A stretch of 64,000 nt of DNA from Cololabis saira (Eukaryota; Chordata; Actinopteri; Beloniformes; Belonidae), in contig NC_084609.1 in the NCBI RefSeq assembly GCF_033807715.1, positions 34,919,850 through 34,983,849 of the forward strand, read 5' to 3'. Below are positions 22,504 to 33,903 of the stretch, in pieces. Position numbers and translations under genes: made by a program. How positions within the stretch are numbered: position 1 is the first letter of the stretch; every line of letters begins with the position of its first letter. The notes under the pieces are model-generated. The model was not told the DNA's origin. It was given only the letters and a program-made list of their open reading frames with translations, and searched no databases.

Positions 22504-23200
22504 ACTCGTCCTGACCTTTCCTGTTTTCTTCACTGACGGCTCTACTTATAAAAATGGAATACCATACGCAGGTTATACAATTTGTGATAATTCTTAATTG
22601 TTGAAAGTGCCACCTTGCCCTCCTCCTCCAGCTCCACCCAAGTAGATGAAACTATATATACTGATCAAAAGGTAAAACTGTTACAATCTATACAGATTCC
22701 AGATATGCTTTTGGTTGTGTACACGATTTATATATTGTGGGCGAACCGAGGATTTATCTCATCCTCGGAGACACCCGTTAAATGTGGTTAATTGATTGTT
22801 GAACTGTTACAAGCCTGTCAACTACCTTCATCTATTGCTTTGTTAAATGTGAAGCCCACACCAAGGACCCTGTTTCACTAGGCAATGCTTCAGCTGACCA
22901 TGCAGCAAAAGAAACTGCCAAATTTGGCTTACCTGTCTATGTAAAACTTTGCCCTTCTATACCCGCTAACGACCTGGTTTCTCCTAATGATGTAGCCCTC
23001 CTACAAGAGACTACTGAGGTGAAAAAAAACCGGATTGTAGCATTCCCATGGTTGTAAAAATGTAAATAATTTGTGGGTCAGCAACGACGGCCGCGTTGTG
23101 AAACCCACATCCTTGTACCCGTGAATAGCATGCATGTCGCATAGCTGATCACAGTTAGCAATCACAGATGAGCAAAGGGGGAATGTGTCAGATAGTGTTG
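22504..23200 (+). pseudogene. Retroviral pol remnant (RNase H and start of integrase)
   Basis: An RNase H start is visible near 22530 (FTDGS motif). The RNase H end, with an AHT...GN.AD..AK pattern, lies near 22850-22930, and a Trp...Gly-Arg...Pro block like the integrase N-terminal region near 23060-23130. Frames shift at least twice and stops intervene, for example right after the first motif. The protease, RT and most of the integrase are missing. This is an old, inactive copy of a fish endogenous retrovirus. Confidence 0.7.
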
Positions 23201-23619
23201 AAAGACTGATAAGCTCCAAGATTTGCATCCTATAAAAATATTGCAAACATTATCAACACTTCCCCCCACCGTGACTTTTTGAAGCTCTGCAAATAGACAT
23301 TATGTGAGGGATATGAAATTGTTCTTGTATGAAAATGTCCTTGTATGAAAATGTTTTTATATGTGCAGAGAATTTTAAACTGGACTTAAATGGACAATGT
23401 TGACACCTGTTAACACCCATTAGGAAGCACAAAACTCACGCCTCATGAAAGAATTATGGGTAGACCTATGAACATACCAAGCAATTCAGTTCTGTATATA
23501 TGAAGAAGATGGACTTCCATGCCATGGATGAATCCATGATATCATTCTGTTCTACTCTAAACTTCTGCTGTTCAGTCAATCCACAGAAAAGTAAAAGCTG
23601 TCCAGTCTCTTCCTAGTGG
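23201..23619. other. Retroviral spacer, nothing resolved
   Basis: AT-rich and without a coherent frame between the pol and env remains. It is presumably decayed integrase and leader sequence. Confidence 0.4.
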
Positions 23620-24545
23620 CAAACCATGCCACAACCCGGAGACTGGGTTTGTGTCGGAGAGGGCCTCGGTGGTCCAGGGCTCAGCACGTCCTGCACCACC
23701 GACACTCAAGGGTGGGGGGCGCTGGCCTGGTTCCACGCGTCCCACTGCGGGAGCACAGCTCCTCGACCATGCACCGGAGACCAGCCGATTCCTTCTTCTT
23801 TCTGTGGCGCCTCGTCGGAGCCATTGAGGGGAGCAACGCGGGCAGGGAAAGCCCAGCTCCAACACCCAGGACCTCCACGACTGGTGGAGGAGCGGAGGAG
23901 CCGAGGAGCAGCGCAGGCCCCGCAGACCCCCACAAGCGAGACAATTATGGTGTAGCATCGAGATGTGACTCCACATACTCTCCTTCTGAAGAACCGCTTG
24001 TTAAGCCTAAAACAAGCCAAAAACCACTGCCCGATTCCATTGAGGATTATAACTACCTTGCTACAATGGTTAATCGCTGTTCCATACCTCTACCAAAAGG
24101 TGTTTACTGGATTTGTGGCATGAAGGCTTACAAATATCTTCCAAACGGTTGGTCTGGAATATGTGGTCTGGGCCATGTGGTACCAGCCATGAGAATCGTT
24201 GATGGGGGATTTATCCCATGCAGTTGAGGATTCGGCAAGGACCGCAACAGGGGGCATGCCGATGCTCTCACGGGAGATGGCTGCTGTAGGGATGATGGCC
24301 TTGCGGAATCGTGCTGCATTGGACTACTTATTAGCTTCTCAAGGGGGAACTTGTGCTATCATTAAAACTGAATGTTGTACATTTATACCCGCAATGCCAC
24401 AGTCCAAGAAATAACGCATCACTTGAAAGATATTGCCAAAATGTTACATACACCTGTCATAAGTAGTTTGTTTGACTGGTTTAAAGAACAGTTAGGACAC
24501 GTAGGTTACTTGATATTTGAATTTGCTTTGTTGGCTTGTTGATAT
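23620..24545 (+). pseudogene. Retroviral env remnant
   Basis: A frame over 23616-24227 carries a Trp/Cys/Gly-rich surface-subunit-like stretch near 24090-24200. After a frame change near 24225, the 24240-24420 stretch resembles a transmembrane subunit with a CX6CC motif (about 24351-24380) and, further on, a hydrophobic segment near 24500-24545. It is broken by frameshift and stop, so no functional envelope is encoded. The CX6CC type is found in gamma- and epsilon-like retroviruses. Confidence 0.65.
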
Positions 24546-24666
24546 TTGGTTTCCGACCACATGTCTAAGGTTTACTTGCAAACATATGTATCACTCAAAC
24601 TATTACTAAAATGATGTACTCCACTGTAAAAAAATAAAAATAAAAAATTGTGAATTGATGAAGCAT

Positions 24667-25084
24667 TGTTACAGTTTGGCCCCCCTGCAGGGACACAACG
24701 ACGCCTTGCAGATTGCTCAAGCCTCATATACCCCTTAAGACATAGACATGCAGGTTCCAGTTCCTGAAGACCCCTGCCAGGACATTGTCACGCAATGTCC
24801 GGCGTTTTGCATCCCTGCCGAGACTTCCAGCCCCCACAGAGACAAAGACCATATACGGACTTCCTGATCCCTCAGGGGTGGTCCCAAAGCTAAAGGGTCC
24901 CACCTCTCACTGGGCTGGTTTATTCCTGTAACTTTTGTATAAAAACCCTTTGAACAATCTAATTGGTGTCGACACACCAAATACAGATTCGATCTGTGCT
25001 GGTCATGTTCACCGCCGGCTTACTGATTAAAAACTCTATACCACGAGCGGACTTCTGAACTGGTTTTTGATAAATTCCTCAACA
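24667..25084 (+). repeat. Probable 3' LTR of the endogenous retrovirus
   Basis: About 418 bp bounded by TG...CA, after an A-rich polypurine-like run (24630-24650). It has a TATA box (GTATAAAAACCC, 24937-24948) and the downstream tract GATTAAAAACTC. The tRNA array resumes directly at 25085. No matching 5' LTR is seen at 13676, so boundaries are approximate. Confidence 0.5.
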
Positions 25085-25330
25085 CTACTCAACTCGTCAT
25101 CATTCAACTACTCCTTATCAAATAGCCCTCATTAATTTCAGCTTTATTTAACTCATCCTTGCTCATCCAAAACTCATTCAACAAGTCCATACTCATCTAG
25201 CCCTCATTCAACTCTTCTTTATTCAATTAGTCCTTACTCAACTAGTCCCAATTCAACGATTACTTATTTAACTAGCCATTATTCAACTAGTCCTCATTAA
25301 ACTAGTCATCGATGATGCAGTTCAACTAGA
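25085..25330. repeat. 15-bp-period minisatellite (first example)
   Basis: Degenerate tandem copies of roughly CCTTATTCAACTAGT, varied as CTCATTCAACTCGT, CCAATTCAACGATT and similar. The same block recurs in every array unit on the 5' side of the tRNA gene. Confidence 0.85.
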
Positions 25331-25825
25331 CATCAATGTGTGCTGTCTACACCTGTTTATATATTGGTCTCTGTAGTCCAACAACTAACCAGGTAACAGT
25401 CATATTCACATAGAACTGTTAGTTCTCCTGTTAATGGTTCATTAATACTAATATATCTGCACTTGTTTTACCTTTGACAACATATCGGTGTCTCACATTT
25501 CCCTCTTCTTCATCCTTTCTTTTCTATCTCACTCCTCTTCTTGCTCTAGCCACCTGTTTTTCAGCAGGAAGGTCTTCTCTCTGTAAGGGGGGTTGTTCCT
25601 TGCCAGTGTTTATTTGACAGTTGTTTGGGGGTCATGCAATTGGTCTCTGGACAGCACCTAGCTTGTATTGTATTGATGCTTTACTATATAAACAAAATGT
25701 AGCTTACAGGTAATGCTACTGAGCATCTTAGGTTATTTGAAGCAAAGACAGCATCCGGCCATGCTGGGATACCACCACCGCATAGTAACTCCAAGGAACA
25801 CCTCAAAGCACAGGAATAGCAAGCA

Positions 25826-25907
25826 CGACGAGGATGGGATTTGAACCCATGCGTGCAGAGCACAATGGATTAGCAATCCATCGCCTTAACCACTCGGCCA
25901 CCTCGTC
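25826..25907 (-). tRNA. tRNA-Ser(GCT), majority-type copy
   Basis: 82 nt including the discriminator G. The acceptor stem GACGAGG/CCTCGTC pairs fully. The anticodon loop TTGCTAA gives anticodon GCT, reading AGC/AGU serine codons. It has the long class II variable arm (GTGCTCTGCAC) and a T arm ATGGG/CCCAT. Box A TGGCCGAGTGG and box B GGTTCAAATCC fit RNA polymerase III promoters. No CCA is encoded. The nearest T4 terminator is about 130 bp downstream. Confidence 0.97.
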
Positions 25908-26699
25908 TAGTGCTCAATAATTTGGTCACTAATCAATTACTGCTAATTCAATTAGTGCCTACTAAACTCTTCATCATTCAACTACTCCTTATCAAATAAC
26001 CCTCATTCATCTCACCTTTATTTAACTCGTCCCTGCTGATCTAAAACTCATTCAACAAGTCCATACTCAACTAGCCCTCATTCAACTCGTCTTTATTCAA
26101 TTAGTCCTCTCTCAACTAGTCCCAATTCAACGATCACTTATTCAACTAGCCATTATTCAACTAGTCCTCATTAAACTAGTCATCGATGATGCAGTTCAAC
26201 TAGACATCAATGTGTGCTGTCTACACCTGTTTATATAGTGGTCTCTGTAGTCCAACAACTAACCAGGTAACAGTCATATTTATATAGAACTGTTAGTTCT
26301 CCTGTTAATGGTTCATTAATACTAATATATCTGCACTTGTTTTACCTTTGACAACATATCGGTGTTTCACCTTTCCCTGTTCTTCATCCTTTCTTTTCTA
26401 TCTCACTCCTATTCTTGCTCTAGCCACCTGTTTTTCAGCAGGTAGGTATTCTCTCTGAAAGGGGGGTTGTTCCTTGCCAGTGTTTATTTGACAGTTGTTT
26501 GGGGGTCATGCAATTGGTCTCTGGACAGCACCTAGCTTGTATTGTATTGATGCTTTACTATATAAACAAAATCTAGCTTACAGGCAATGCTACTGAGCAT
26601 CTTAGGTTATTTCAAGCATAGACAGCATCCGGCCATGTTGGGATACCATCCCCGCATAGTAACTCCAAGGAACACCTCAAAGCACAGGACAAGCAAACA

Positions 26700-26781
26700 C
26701 GACGAGGATGGGATTTGAACCCATGCGTGCAGAGCACAATGGATTAGCAATTCATCGCCTTAACCACTCGGCCACCTCGTC
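26700..26781 (-). tRNA. tRNA-Ser(GCT), anticodon-stem variant G30A
   Basis: Same as the majority type except position 26752, which makes nt 30 an A opposite C40 and opens one anticodon-stem pair. The same private change and flanks occur in the copy at 54884, showing that these two units are duplicates of each other. Confidence 0.9.
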
Positions 26782-27555
26782 AAGTGCGCATTAATTTGGT
26801 CCCTAATCAATTACTGCTAATTCAATTAGTGCCTACTCAACTCGTCATCATTCAACTACTCCTTATCAAATAGCCCTCATTCATCTCACCCTTATTTAAC
26901 TCGTCCTTGCTCATCTAAAACTCATTCAACAAGTCCATACTCAACTAGCCCTCATTCCACTCGTCTTTATTCAATTAGTCCTTACTCAACTAGTCCCAAT
27001 TCAACGATTACTTGTTTAACTAGCCATTATTCAACTAGTCCTCGTTAAACTAGTCATCGATGATGCAGTTCAACTAGACATCAATGTGTGCTGTCTACAC
27101 CTGTTTATATAGTGGTCTCTATAGTCCAACAACTAACAGTCATATTTACATAGAACTGTTAGTTCTGCTGTTAATGGTTCATTAATACTAATATATCTGC
27201 ACTTGTTTTACCTTTGACAACATATCGGTGTTTCAACTTTCCCCTTTCTTCATCCTCTCTTTTCTATCTCACTCTTCTTTCTCTAGCCGCCTGTTTTTCA
27301 GCAGGTAGGTCTTCTCTCTGAAAGGGGGGTTGTTCCTTGCCAGTGTTTATTTGACAGTTGTTTGGGGGTCATGCGATTGGTCTCTGGAAAGCTTGTATTG
27401 TATTTATGCTTTACTATATAAACAAAATGTAGCTTACAGGAAATGCTACTGAGCATCTTAACTTATTCAAAGCAAAGATAACAGCTGGCCATGCTGGGAA
27501 ACCACCACCGCATAGTATCTCCAAGGAACACCTCAAAGCACAGGAGAAGCAAGCC

Positions 27556-27637
27556 CGACAAGGATGGGATTTGAACCCATGCGTGCAGAGCACAATGGAT
27601 TAGCAATCCATCGCCTTAACCACTCGGCCACCTTGTC
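27556..27637 (-). tRNA. tRNA-Ser(GCT), compensated acceptor stem
   Basis: Differs from the majority at both members of the fourth acceptor pair: G4 to A (27634) and its partner C to T (27560). The stem still pairs, as A-U. The rest is unchanged, so this copy should fold normally. Confidence 0.95.
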
Positions 27638-28421
27638 TAGTGCTCGCTAATCTAGTCCCTAATCAATTACTGCTAATTCAATTAGTGCCTACTCAACCCG
27701 TGATCATTCAACTACTCCTTATCAAATAACCCTCATTCATCTCACCTTTATTTAACTCGTCCCTGCTGATCTAAAACTCATTCAACAAGTCCATACTCAA
27801 CTAGCCCTCATTCAACTCGTCTTTATTCAATTAGTCCTAACTCAACTAGTCCCAATTCAACGATTACTTATTTAACTAGCCATTATTCAACTAGTCCTCA
27901 TCAAACTAGTCATCGATGATGCAGTTCAACTAGACATCAATTTGTGCTGTCTACACCTGTTTATATAGTGGTCTCTCTAGTCCAACAACTAACAGTCATA
28001 TTTACATAGAACTGTTAGTTCTCCTGTTAATGGTTCATTAATACTAATATATCTGCACTTGTTTTACCTTTGACAACATATCGGTGTCTCACCTTTCCCT
28101 GTTCTTCATCCTTTCTTTTCTATCTCACTCCTCTTCTTGCTCTAGCCACCTGTTTTTCAGCAGGTAGGTCTTATCTCTGAAAGGGGGGTTGTTCCTTGCC
28201 ATTGTTTATTTGACAGTTGTTTGGGGGTCATGCGATTGCTCTCTGGAAAGCACCTAGCTTGTATTGTATTGATGCTTTACTATATAAACAAAATGTAGCT
28301 TACAGGTAATGCTAGTTAGCATCTTTAGTTATTTCAAACAAAGACAGCATCCAGCCATGTTGGGGTACCACCACCACATAGTAAATCCAAGGAACACCTC
28401 AAAGCACAGAAGAAGCAAGCA

Positions 28422-28503
28422 CGACGAGGATGGGATTTGAACCCATGCGTGCAGAGCACAATGGATTAGCAATCCATCGCCTTAACCACTCGGCCACCTC
28501 GTC
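28422..28503 (-). tRNA. tRNA-Ser(GCT), majority-type copy
   Basis: Identical over 82 nt to the copy at 25826. All stems pair and both internal promoter boxes are kept. Confidence 0.97.
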
Positions 28504-29287
28504 TAGTGCTCGTTAATCTAGTACCTAATCAATTACTGCTAATTCAATTAGTGCCTACTCAACTCGTCATCATTCAACTACTCCTTATCAAATAGCCCTC
28601 ATTCATCTCACCCTTATTTAACTCGTCCTTGCTCATCTAAAACTCATTCAACAAGTCCATACTCAACTAGCCCTCATTCAACTCTTCTTTATTCAATTAG
28701 TCCTTAATACACTAGTCCCAAATCAACGATTACTTGTTTAACTAGCTATTGTTAAACTAGTCCTCATTAAACTAGTCATCGATGATGCAGTTCAACTAGA
28801 CATCAATGTGTGCTGTCTACACCTGTTTATATATTGGTCTCTGTAGTCCAACAACTAACAGTCATATTTACATAGAACTGTTAGTTCTCCTGTTAATGGT
28901 TCATTAATACTAATATATCTATACTTGTTTTACCTTTGACAACATATCGGTGTCTCACCTTTCCCTGTTCTTCATCCTTTCTTTTCTAACTCACTCCTCT
29001 TCTTGCTCTAGCCACCTGTTTTTCAGCAGGTAGGTCTTCTCTCTGAAAGAGGGGTTGTTCCTTGCCAGTGTTTATTTGACAGTTGTTTGGGAGTCATGCG
29101 ATTGGTCTCTGGAAAGCACCTAGCTTGTATTGTATTTATGCTTTACTATATAAACAAAATGTAGCTTACAGGAAATGCTACTGAGCATCTTAAGTTATTC
29201 AAAGCAAAGATAACAGCTGGCCATGCTGGGAAACCACCACCGCATAGTAACTCCAAGGAACACCTCAAAGCACAGGAGAAGCAAGCC

Positions 29288-29369
29288 CGACGAGGATGGG
29301 ATTTGAACCCATGCGTGCAGAGCACAATGGATTAGCAATCCATCGCCTTAACCACTCGCCCACCTCGTC
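29288..29369 (-). tRNA. tRNA-Ser(GCT), D-stem variant C11G
   Basis: One change at 29359 turns nt 11 from C to G. This breaks a D-stem pair and alters box A. Function is doubtful. Confidence 0.88.
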
Positions 29370-30153
29370 TAGTGCTCGCTAATCTAGTCCCTAATCAATT
29401 ACTGCTAATTCAATTAGTGCCTACTCAACCCGTGATCATTCAACCAATCTTTATCAAATAGCCCTCAATCATCTCACCCTTATTTAACTCGTCCTTGCTC
29501 ATCTAAAACTCATTCAACAAGTCCATACTCAACTAGCCCTCATTCAACTCTTCTTTATTCAATTAGTCCTAACTCAACTAGTCCCAATTCAACGATTACT
29601 TATTTAACTAGCCATTATTCAACTAGTCCTCATCAAACTAGTCATCGATGATGCAGTTCAACTAGACATCAATTTGTGCTGTCTACACCTGTTTATATAG
29701 TGGTCTCTCTAGTCCAACAACTAACAGTCATATTTACATAGAACTGTTAGTTCTCCTGTTAATGGTTCATTAATACTAATATATCTGCACTTGTTTTACC
29801 TTTGACAACATATCGGTGTCTCACCTTTCCCTGTTCTTCATCCTTTCTTTTCTATCTCACTCCTCTTCTTGCTCTAGCCACCTGTTTTTCAGCAGGTAGG
29901 TCTTATCTCTGAAAGGGGGGTTGTTCCTTGCCATTGTTTATTTGACAGTTGTTTGGGGGTCATGCGATTGCTCTCTGGAAAGCACCTAGCTTGTATTGTA
30001 TTGATGCTTTACTATATAAACAAAATGTAGCTTACAGGTAATGCTAGTTAGCATCTTTAGTTATTTCAAACAAAGACAGCATCCAGCCATGTTGGGGTAC
30101 CACCACCACATAGTAAATCCAAGGAACACCTCAAAGCACAGGAGAAGCAAGCA

Positions 30154-30235
30154 CGACGAGGATGGGATTTGAACCCATGCGTGCAGAGCACAATGGATTA
30201 GCAATCCATCGCCTTAACCACTCGGCCACCTCGTC
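30154..30235 (-). tRNA. tRNA-Ser(GCT), majority-type copy
   Basis: Identical to the majority sequence. It is followed on the plus strand by the unit that received the 1.3 kb retroposon. Confidence 0.97.
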
Positions 30236-30904
30236 TAGTGCTCGTTAATCTAGTACCTAATCAATTACTGCTAATTCAATTAGTGCCTACTCAACTCGTC
30301 ATCATTCAACTACTCCTTATCAAATAGCCCTCATTCATCTAACCCTTATTTAAATCGTCCTTGCTCATCTAAAACTCATTCAACAAGTCCATACTCAACT
30401 AGCCCTCATTCAACTCTTCTTTATTCAATTAGTCCTTACTCAACTAGTCCCAATTCAACGATTACTTATTTAACTAGCCATTATTCAACTAGTCCTCATC
30501 AAACTAGTCATCGATGATGCGGTTCAACTAGACATCAATTTGTGCTGTCTACACCTGTTTATATAGTGGTCTCTGTAGTCCAACAACTAACCAGGTAACA
30601 GTCATATTTACATAGAACTGTTAGTTCTCCTGTTAATGGTTCATTAATACTAATATATCTGCACTTGTTTTACCTTTGACAACATATTGGTGTCTCACCT
30701 TTCCCTGTTCTTCATCCTTTCTTTTCTATCTCACTCCTCTTCTTGCTCTAGCCACCTGTTTTTCAGCAGGTAGGTCTCTTCTTCCGGCTCTCGGTGAAGG
30801 CAGACGCTTTTCTGCTCCTCTCCCTTCTTATCTGCCCTGCTACTGCTTTTGTCCTGTCTCGTCTTCAGAGTCTCTCCTTTTCACTCCTCCGAAACTCTAC
30901 AATC

Positions 30905-31375
30905 ATGGAATTGATTAACTGGTCTCTCAGCACCATTGACCAAATTTTTGCAACGAGAAGCCAGGGGGTTAGGGAGCCCTCCTGCCACGACGGGACATTT
31001 TTTGCTGGTTACACGATGGACGCGTACAAGAACTGGCGGCCGATGTGTCTCAAAATTTTATCTGTCGAGGATATTGAGGACGCCTTCATAATTGGATTTA
31101 TGATAGCAGGATTTCTTCTTCTTGGAGTGGGGATCTTCCTGGCCTATCGACAATCGCGTAAGTCTGCGGGAGCCGTTGTGGCCCTTTCTGAGCAGCCCGA
31201 AGCTGCTGAAGGATTGAGCACGGGGCTCCGCACTCAGACTGTAATGTTGGGTGAGCAGGGCCGCAAGCTGGATGCGATTCTTGAACAGAATCGTAGGCTA
31301 GCAGGGGTCTTTGAGCTCTTTAACAAGATGGAAAACACCTTGGAGAAGCTGGGTACCCGGCTTGGCGGGGATTGA
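30905..31375 (+). CDS. Single-pass membrane protein with coiled coil (156 aa)
   Basis: Starts at ATG 30905 (CAATCATGG context). Residues 1-58 form a hydrophilic N-terminal part with two Cys (PSCHDGTF, PMCLK). Residues 60-81 are a strongly hydrophobic segment (FIIGFMIAGFLLLGVGIFLAY), followed by RQSRKS, which predicts a cytosolic C terminus. Residues 110-150 form a Leu/Asn/Glu heptad-like coil (GRKLDAILEQNRRLAGVFEL). An upstream in-frame GTG at 30794 would add a signal-like stretch but is not ATG. I do not recognise the family and can suggest no enzyme motif. The ORF is intact within what looks like a retroposed unit. Confidence 0.6.
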   Translation: MELINWSLSTIDQIFATRSQGVREPSCHDGTFFAGYTMDAYKNWRPMCLKILSVEDIEDAFIIGFMIAGFLLLGVGIFLAYRQSRKSAGAVVALSEQPEAAEGLSTGLRTQTVMLGEQGRKLDAILEQNRRLAGVFELFNKMENTLEKLGTRLGGD

Positions 31376-32106
31376 TCACAAATTCGTCTGATCGGAGTTT
31401 ATTGAGGAACCAGAAGACTGAAAGGCAGACGGAAAATTACTGAGCTGCCTGCAAATTGTTGATTTGATTTGGCCTTGACGGAGCGGCTTGGCAGGCCTCT
31501 TCGTCACAAATCTCCCTGGAGGAATGTAAACATGACGCTCTGCACCCAACTCAACCCTCCCCCTCTCCCACAAACACCTGCGGATCTCCTTCCCAGAACT
31601 GTACCGCTGCCCAATAACATCAAGGACTTTTGGCTGCACTCTGGGCGAAGGTTCTCGGACTTATCGCGTCACAGACTCTCACACACACACTGACACACCC
31701 CCCTCTCCCCATATCCAACGCTTTCCTGGCACCCCCCTCTTATCAGCAGCCCCTCCTGACACAGTCTCCGGGTTGGAGCGCCAGCTGGCAATGGCCGCAG
31801 CCCTCACTTGGAGGACCCGTGCCGGGCCCCCCCCCCCCTCCCGACCTGCCCATGTCGTATACCCATAAGCTTATGATGTTGTATTGTTGTATGTATGTTG
31901 CTTTTCTGTGCTGAGGTGCTTTTTTGCACCTTGACACTAGGTATTGATACACAGTGTGAAGATGCCTTTTTTTCCTTCCTCCCCCCCATCCCAGTGTCAT
32001 CCTTCCTCTAAAAATGGCGTCCGTATTAATGGTGCCATCGGTGTAAACCGGAGTCAAGTTCTCCCATCTGATTTATGTCTGAACTGGCAATAAAGCTTTT
32101 TCTGAT
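31376..32106 (+). other. 3' region of the retroposon
   Basis: About 730 bp after the membrane-protein stop. It is C-rich with short CACA runs, a C12 run near 31829 and a polyadenylation-type AATAAAG near the end. No second ORF is supported. Confidence 0.55.
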
Positions 32107-32356
32107 TCTCTCTGAAAGGGGGGTTGTTCCTTGCCATTGTTTATTTGACAGTTGTTTTGGGGTCATGCGATTGCTCTCTGGAAAGCACCTAGCTTGTATT
32201 GTATTGATGCTTTACTATATAAACAAAATGTAGCTTACAGGTAATGCTAGTTAGCATCTTAGGATATTTGAAGCAAAGACAGCATCCGGCCATGCTGGGA
32301 TACCACCACCACATAGTAAATCCAAGGAACACCTCAAAGCACAGAAGAAGCAAGCA

Positions 32357-32438
32357 CGACGAGGATGGGATTTGAACCCATGCTTGCAGAGCACAATGGC
32401 TTAGCAATCCATCACCTTAACCACTCGGCCACCTCGTC
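32357..32438 (-). tRNA. tRNA-Ser(GCT), decayed copy
   Basis: Three changes (32384, 32400, 32414) affect the variable-arm side, T39 of the anticodon stem (to G) and nt 25 of the D stem. The anticodon is still GCT, but folding is weakened. Probably a pseudogene. Confidence 0.8.
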
Positions 32439-33221
32439 TAGTGCTCGTTAACCTAGTCCCTAATCAATTACTGCTAATTCAATTAGTGCCCTCTCAACTC
32501 GTGATCATTCAACTACTCCTTATCAAATAGCCCTCATTCATCTCACCCTTTTTAACTCGTCCTTGCTGATCTAAAACTCATTCAACAAGTCCATACTCAA
32601 CTAGCCCTCTTTCAACTCGTCTTTATTCAATTAGTCCTTACTCAACTATTGCCAATTCAACGATTACTTATTTAACTAGCCATTATTCAACTAGTCCTCA
32701 TTAAACTAGTCATCGATGATGCAGTTCAACTAGTTATCAATGTGTGCTGTCTACACCTGTTTATATAGTGGTCTCTGTAGTCCAACAACTAACAGTCATA
32801 TTTACATAGAACTGTTAGTTCTCCTGTTAATGGTTCATTAATACTAATATATCTGCACTTGTTTCACCTTTGACAACATATCGGTGTCTCACCTTTCCCT
32901 GTTCTTCATCCTTTCTTTTCTATCTCACTCCTCTTCTTGCTCTAGCCACCTGTTTTTCAGCAGGTAGGTATTCTCTCTGAAAGGGGGGTTGTTCCTTGCC
33001 AGTGTTTATTTGACAGTTGTTTGGGGGTCATGCAATTGGTCTCTGGACAGCACCTAGCTTGTATTGTATTGATGCTTTACTATATAAACAAAATGTATCT
33101 TACAGGCAATGCTACTGAGCATCTTAGGTTATTTCAAGCATAGACAGCATCCGGCCATGTTGGGATACCATCACCGCATAGTAACTCCAAGGAACACCTC
33201 GAAGCACAGGAGAAGCAAGCA

Positions 33222-33303
33222 CGACTAGGATGGGATTTGAACCCTTGCGTGCAGAGCACAATGGATTAGCAATCCATCGCCTTAACCACTCAGCCACCTC
33301 GTC
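33222..33303 (-). tRNA. tRNA-Ser(GCT), decayed copy at the array edge
   Basis: Three changes: a mismatch in the fourth acceptor pair (33226), one in the T stem (33245), and C12 to T giving a G-U D-stem pair (33292). Two of them are shared with the copy at 61625, which also lies just before a hAT element. Confidence 0.82.
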
Positions 33304-33402
33304 TAGTGCTCAACAGTTTAGTCCCTTATCAATTACTGCTAATTCAATTAGTGCCTACTCAACTCGTCATCAGGGTTGCACATTCTCTGTCATTTCAGGG
33401 TC

Positions 33403-33836
33403 CTATGCTGCATTGCACTTGCAAAAGACCATATTGGCTAAAAGTCTGTCAGTCATTTGTGCACGATGGGGCCGTAGAATGATGCCACCACGGCTGAAAA
33501 CTCGCTCCACTGCAGCACTGGAGGCAGGCACCGCCAAGACTCTGATGGCCACTTGGAACAGTGAAGGAAGAGTCTTCATGTTCATTTCCCAGAACAAAAG
33601 AACATTCTGTCCTGCTGCTATGTCAAGGTAGTGACTTAGCTGTAGTGCTGGAGTGGTCCCCACATCCTTCTTCTGTCTATTATGGTATGCAGCAAACAGC
33701 CCTTCTCCTTGTCCAAGCTCTACCTGTTCTTCGTCAATAAGAGGCACAGGTTGCCCTGTCCCTGCTGCATCTTGCAGGATCAGTTCTGGCAAACAAGCCC
33801 TTATTACCATTAGTGTGGGTGATGAAGTGTGTTAGA
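33403..33836 (-). pseudogene. hAT transposase, C-terminal dimerisation exon
   Basis: Reads LIDEEQVELGQG and, near the end, the hAT dimerisation core (LAVPASSAAVERVFSRGG, then RPHRAQMTDRLLANMV). An acceptor-like TTTTTTCAG precedes it at about 33837, but the frame from that acceptor meets a stop, so either a different splice site is used or the gene is broken. The domain drives transposase oligomerisation. It is nearly identical to 61806-62213. Confidence 0.8.
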
Positions 33837-33903
33837 CTGAAAAAAATATTATTGTTGCAATCAATTAGATCAGACTGTGAGGGGAAAAAAATTTAAATCA
33901 AAC

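Larger units (their letters stand above)
30778..32106 (+). mobile_element. Non-autonomous retroposon carrying a membrane-protein ORF
   Basis: An insertion of about 1.33 kb inside the L2-tail part of an array unit; the tRNA spacing here grows by 1337 bp. The 3' end reads CTGGCAATAAAGCTTTTTCTGATTC, close to the tail of the LINE at 1-2716 (CCTGGCCAATAAAGCTGATTCTG). It has one ORF (30905-31375), a C-rich 3' region and no RT. Boundaries are accurate to a few bases because the flanks are TCT-rich. Confidence 0.7.
25085..33370. repeat. tRNA-Ser tandem array, block I
   Basis: Eight tRNA genes spaced 874, 856, 866, 866, 866, 2203 (with the 1.3 kb insert) and 865 bp. Each unit read on the plus strand has four parts: the 15-bp minisatellite (core TTATTCAACTAGTCC), a conserved stretch to TTTTTCAGCAGGTAGG, an L2-like tail (GGGGGGTTGTTCCTTGCC to GCTTTACTATATAAACAAAATG), and about 130 bp to the tRNA 3' end. 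Units differ by a few percent. Confidence 0.95.

Noticed and set aside
30794..30904. N-terminal extension with a signal-like peptide for the membrane protein
   Set aside because: It would need a GTG start; the ATG at 30905 is better supported.
25085..33370. CRISPR array
   Set aside because: Regular spacing reflects an 866-bp tandem unit with a tRNA gene; there are no short repeat-spacer units and the genome is eukaryotic.
33230..33631. Plus-strand 133-aa ORF across the array-hAT junction
   Set aside because: It is antisense to a tRNA-Ser copy and to the hAT dimerisation exon.
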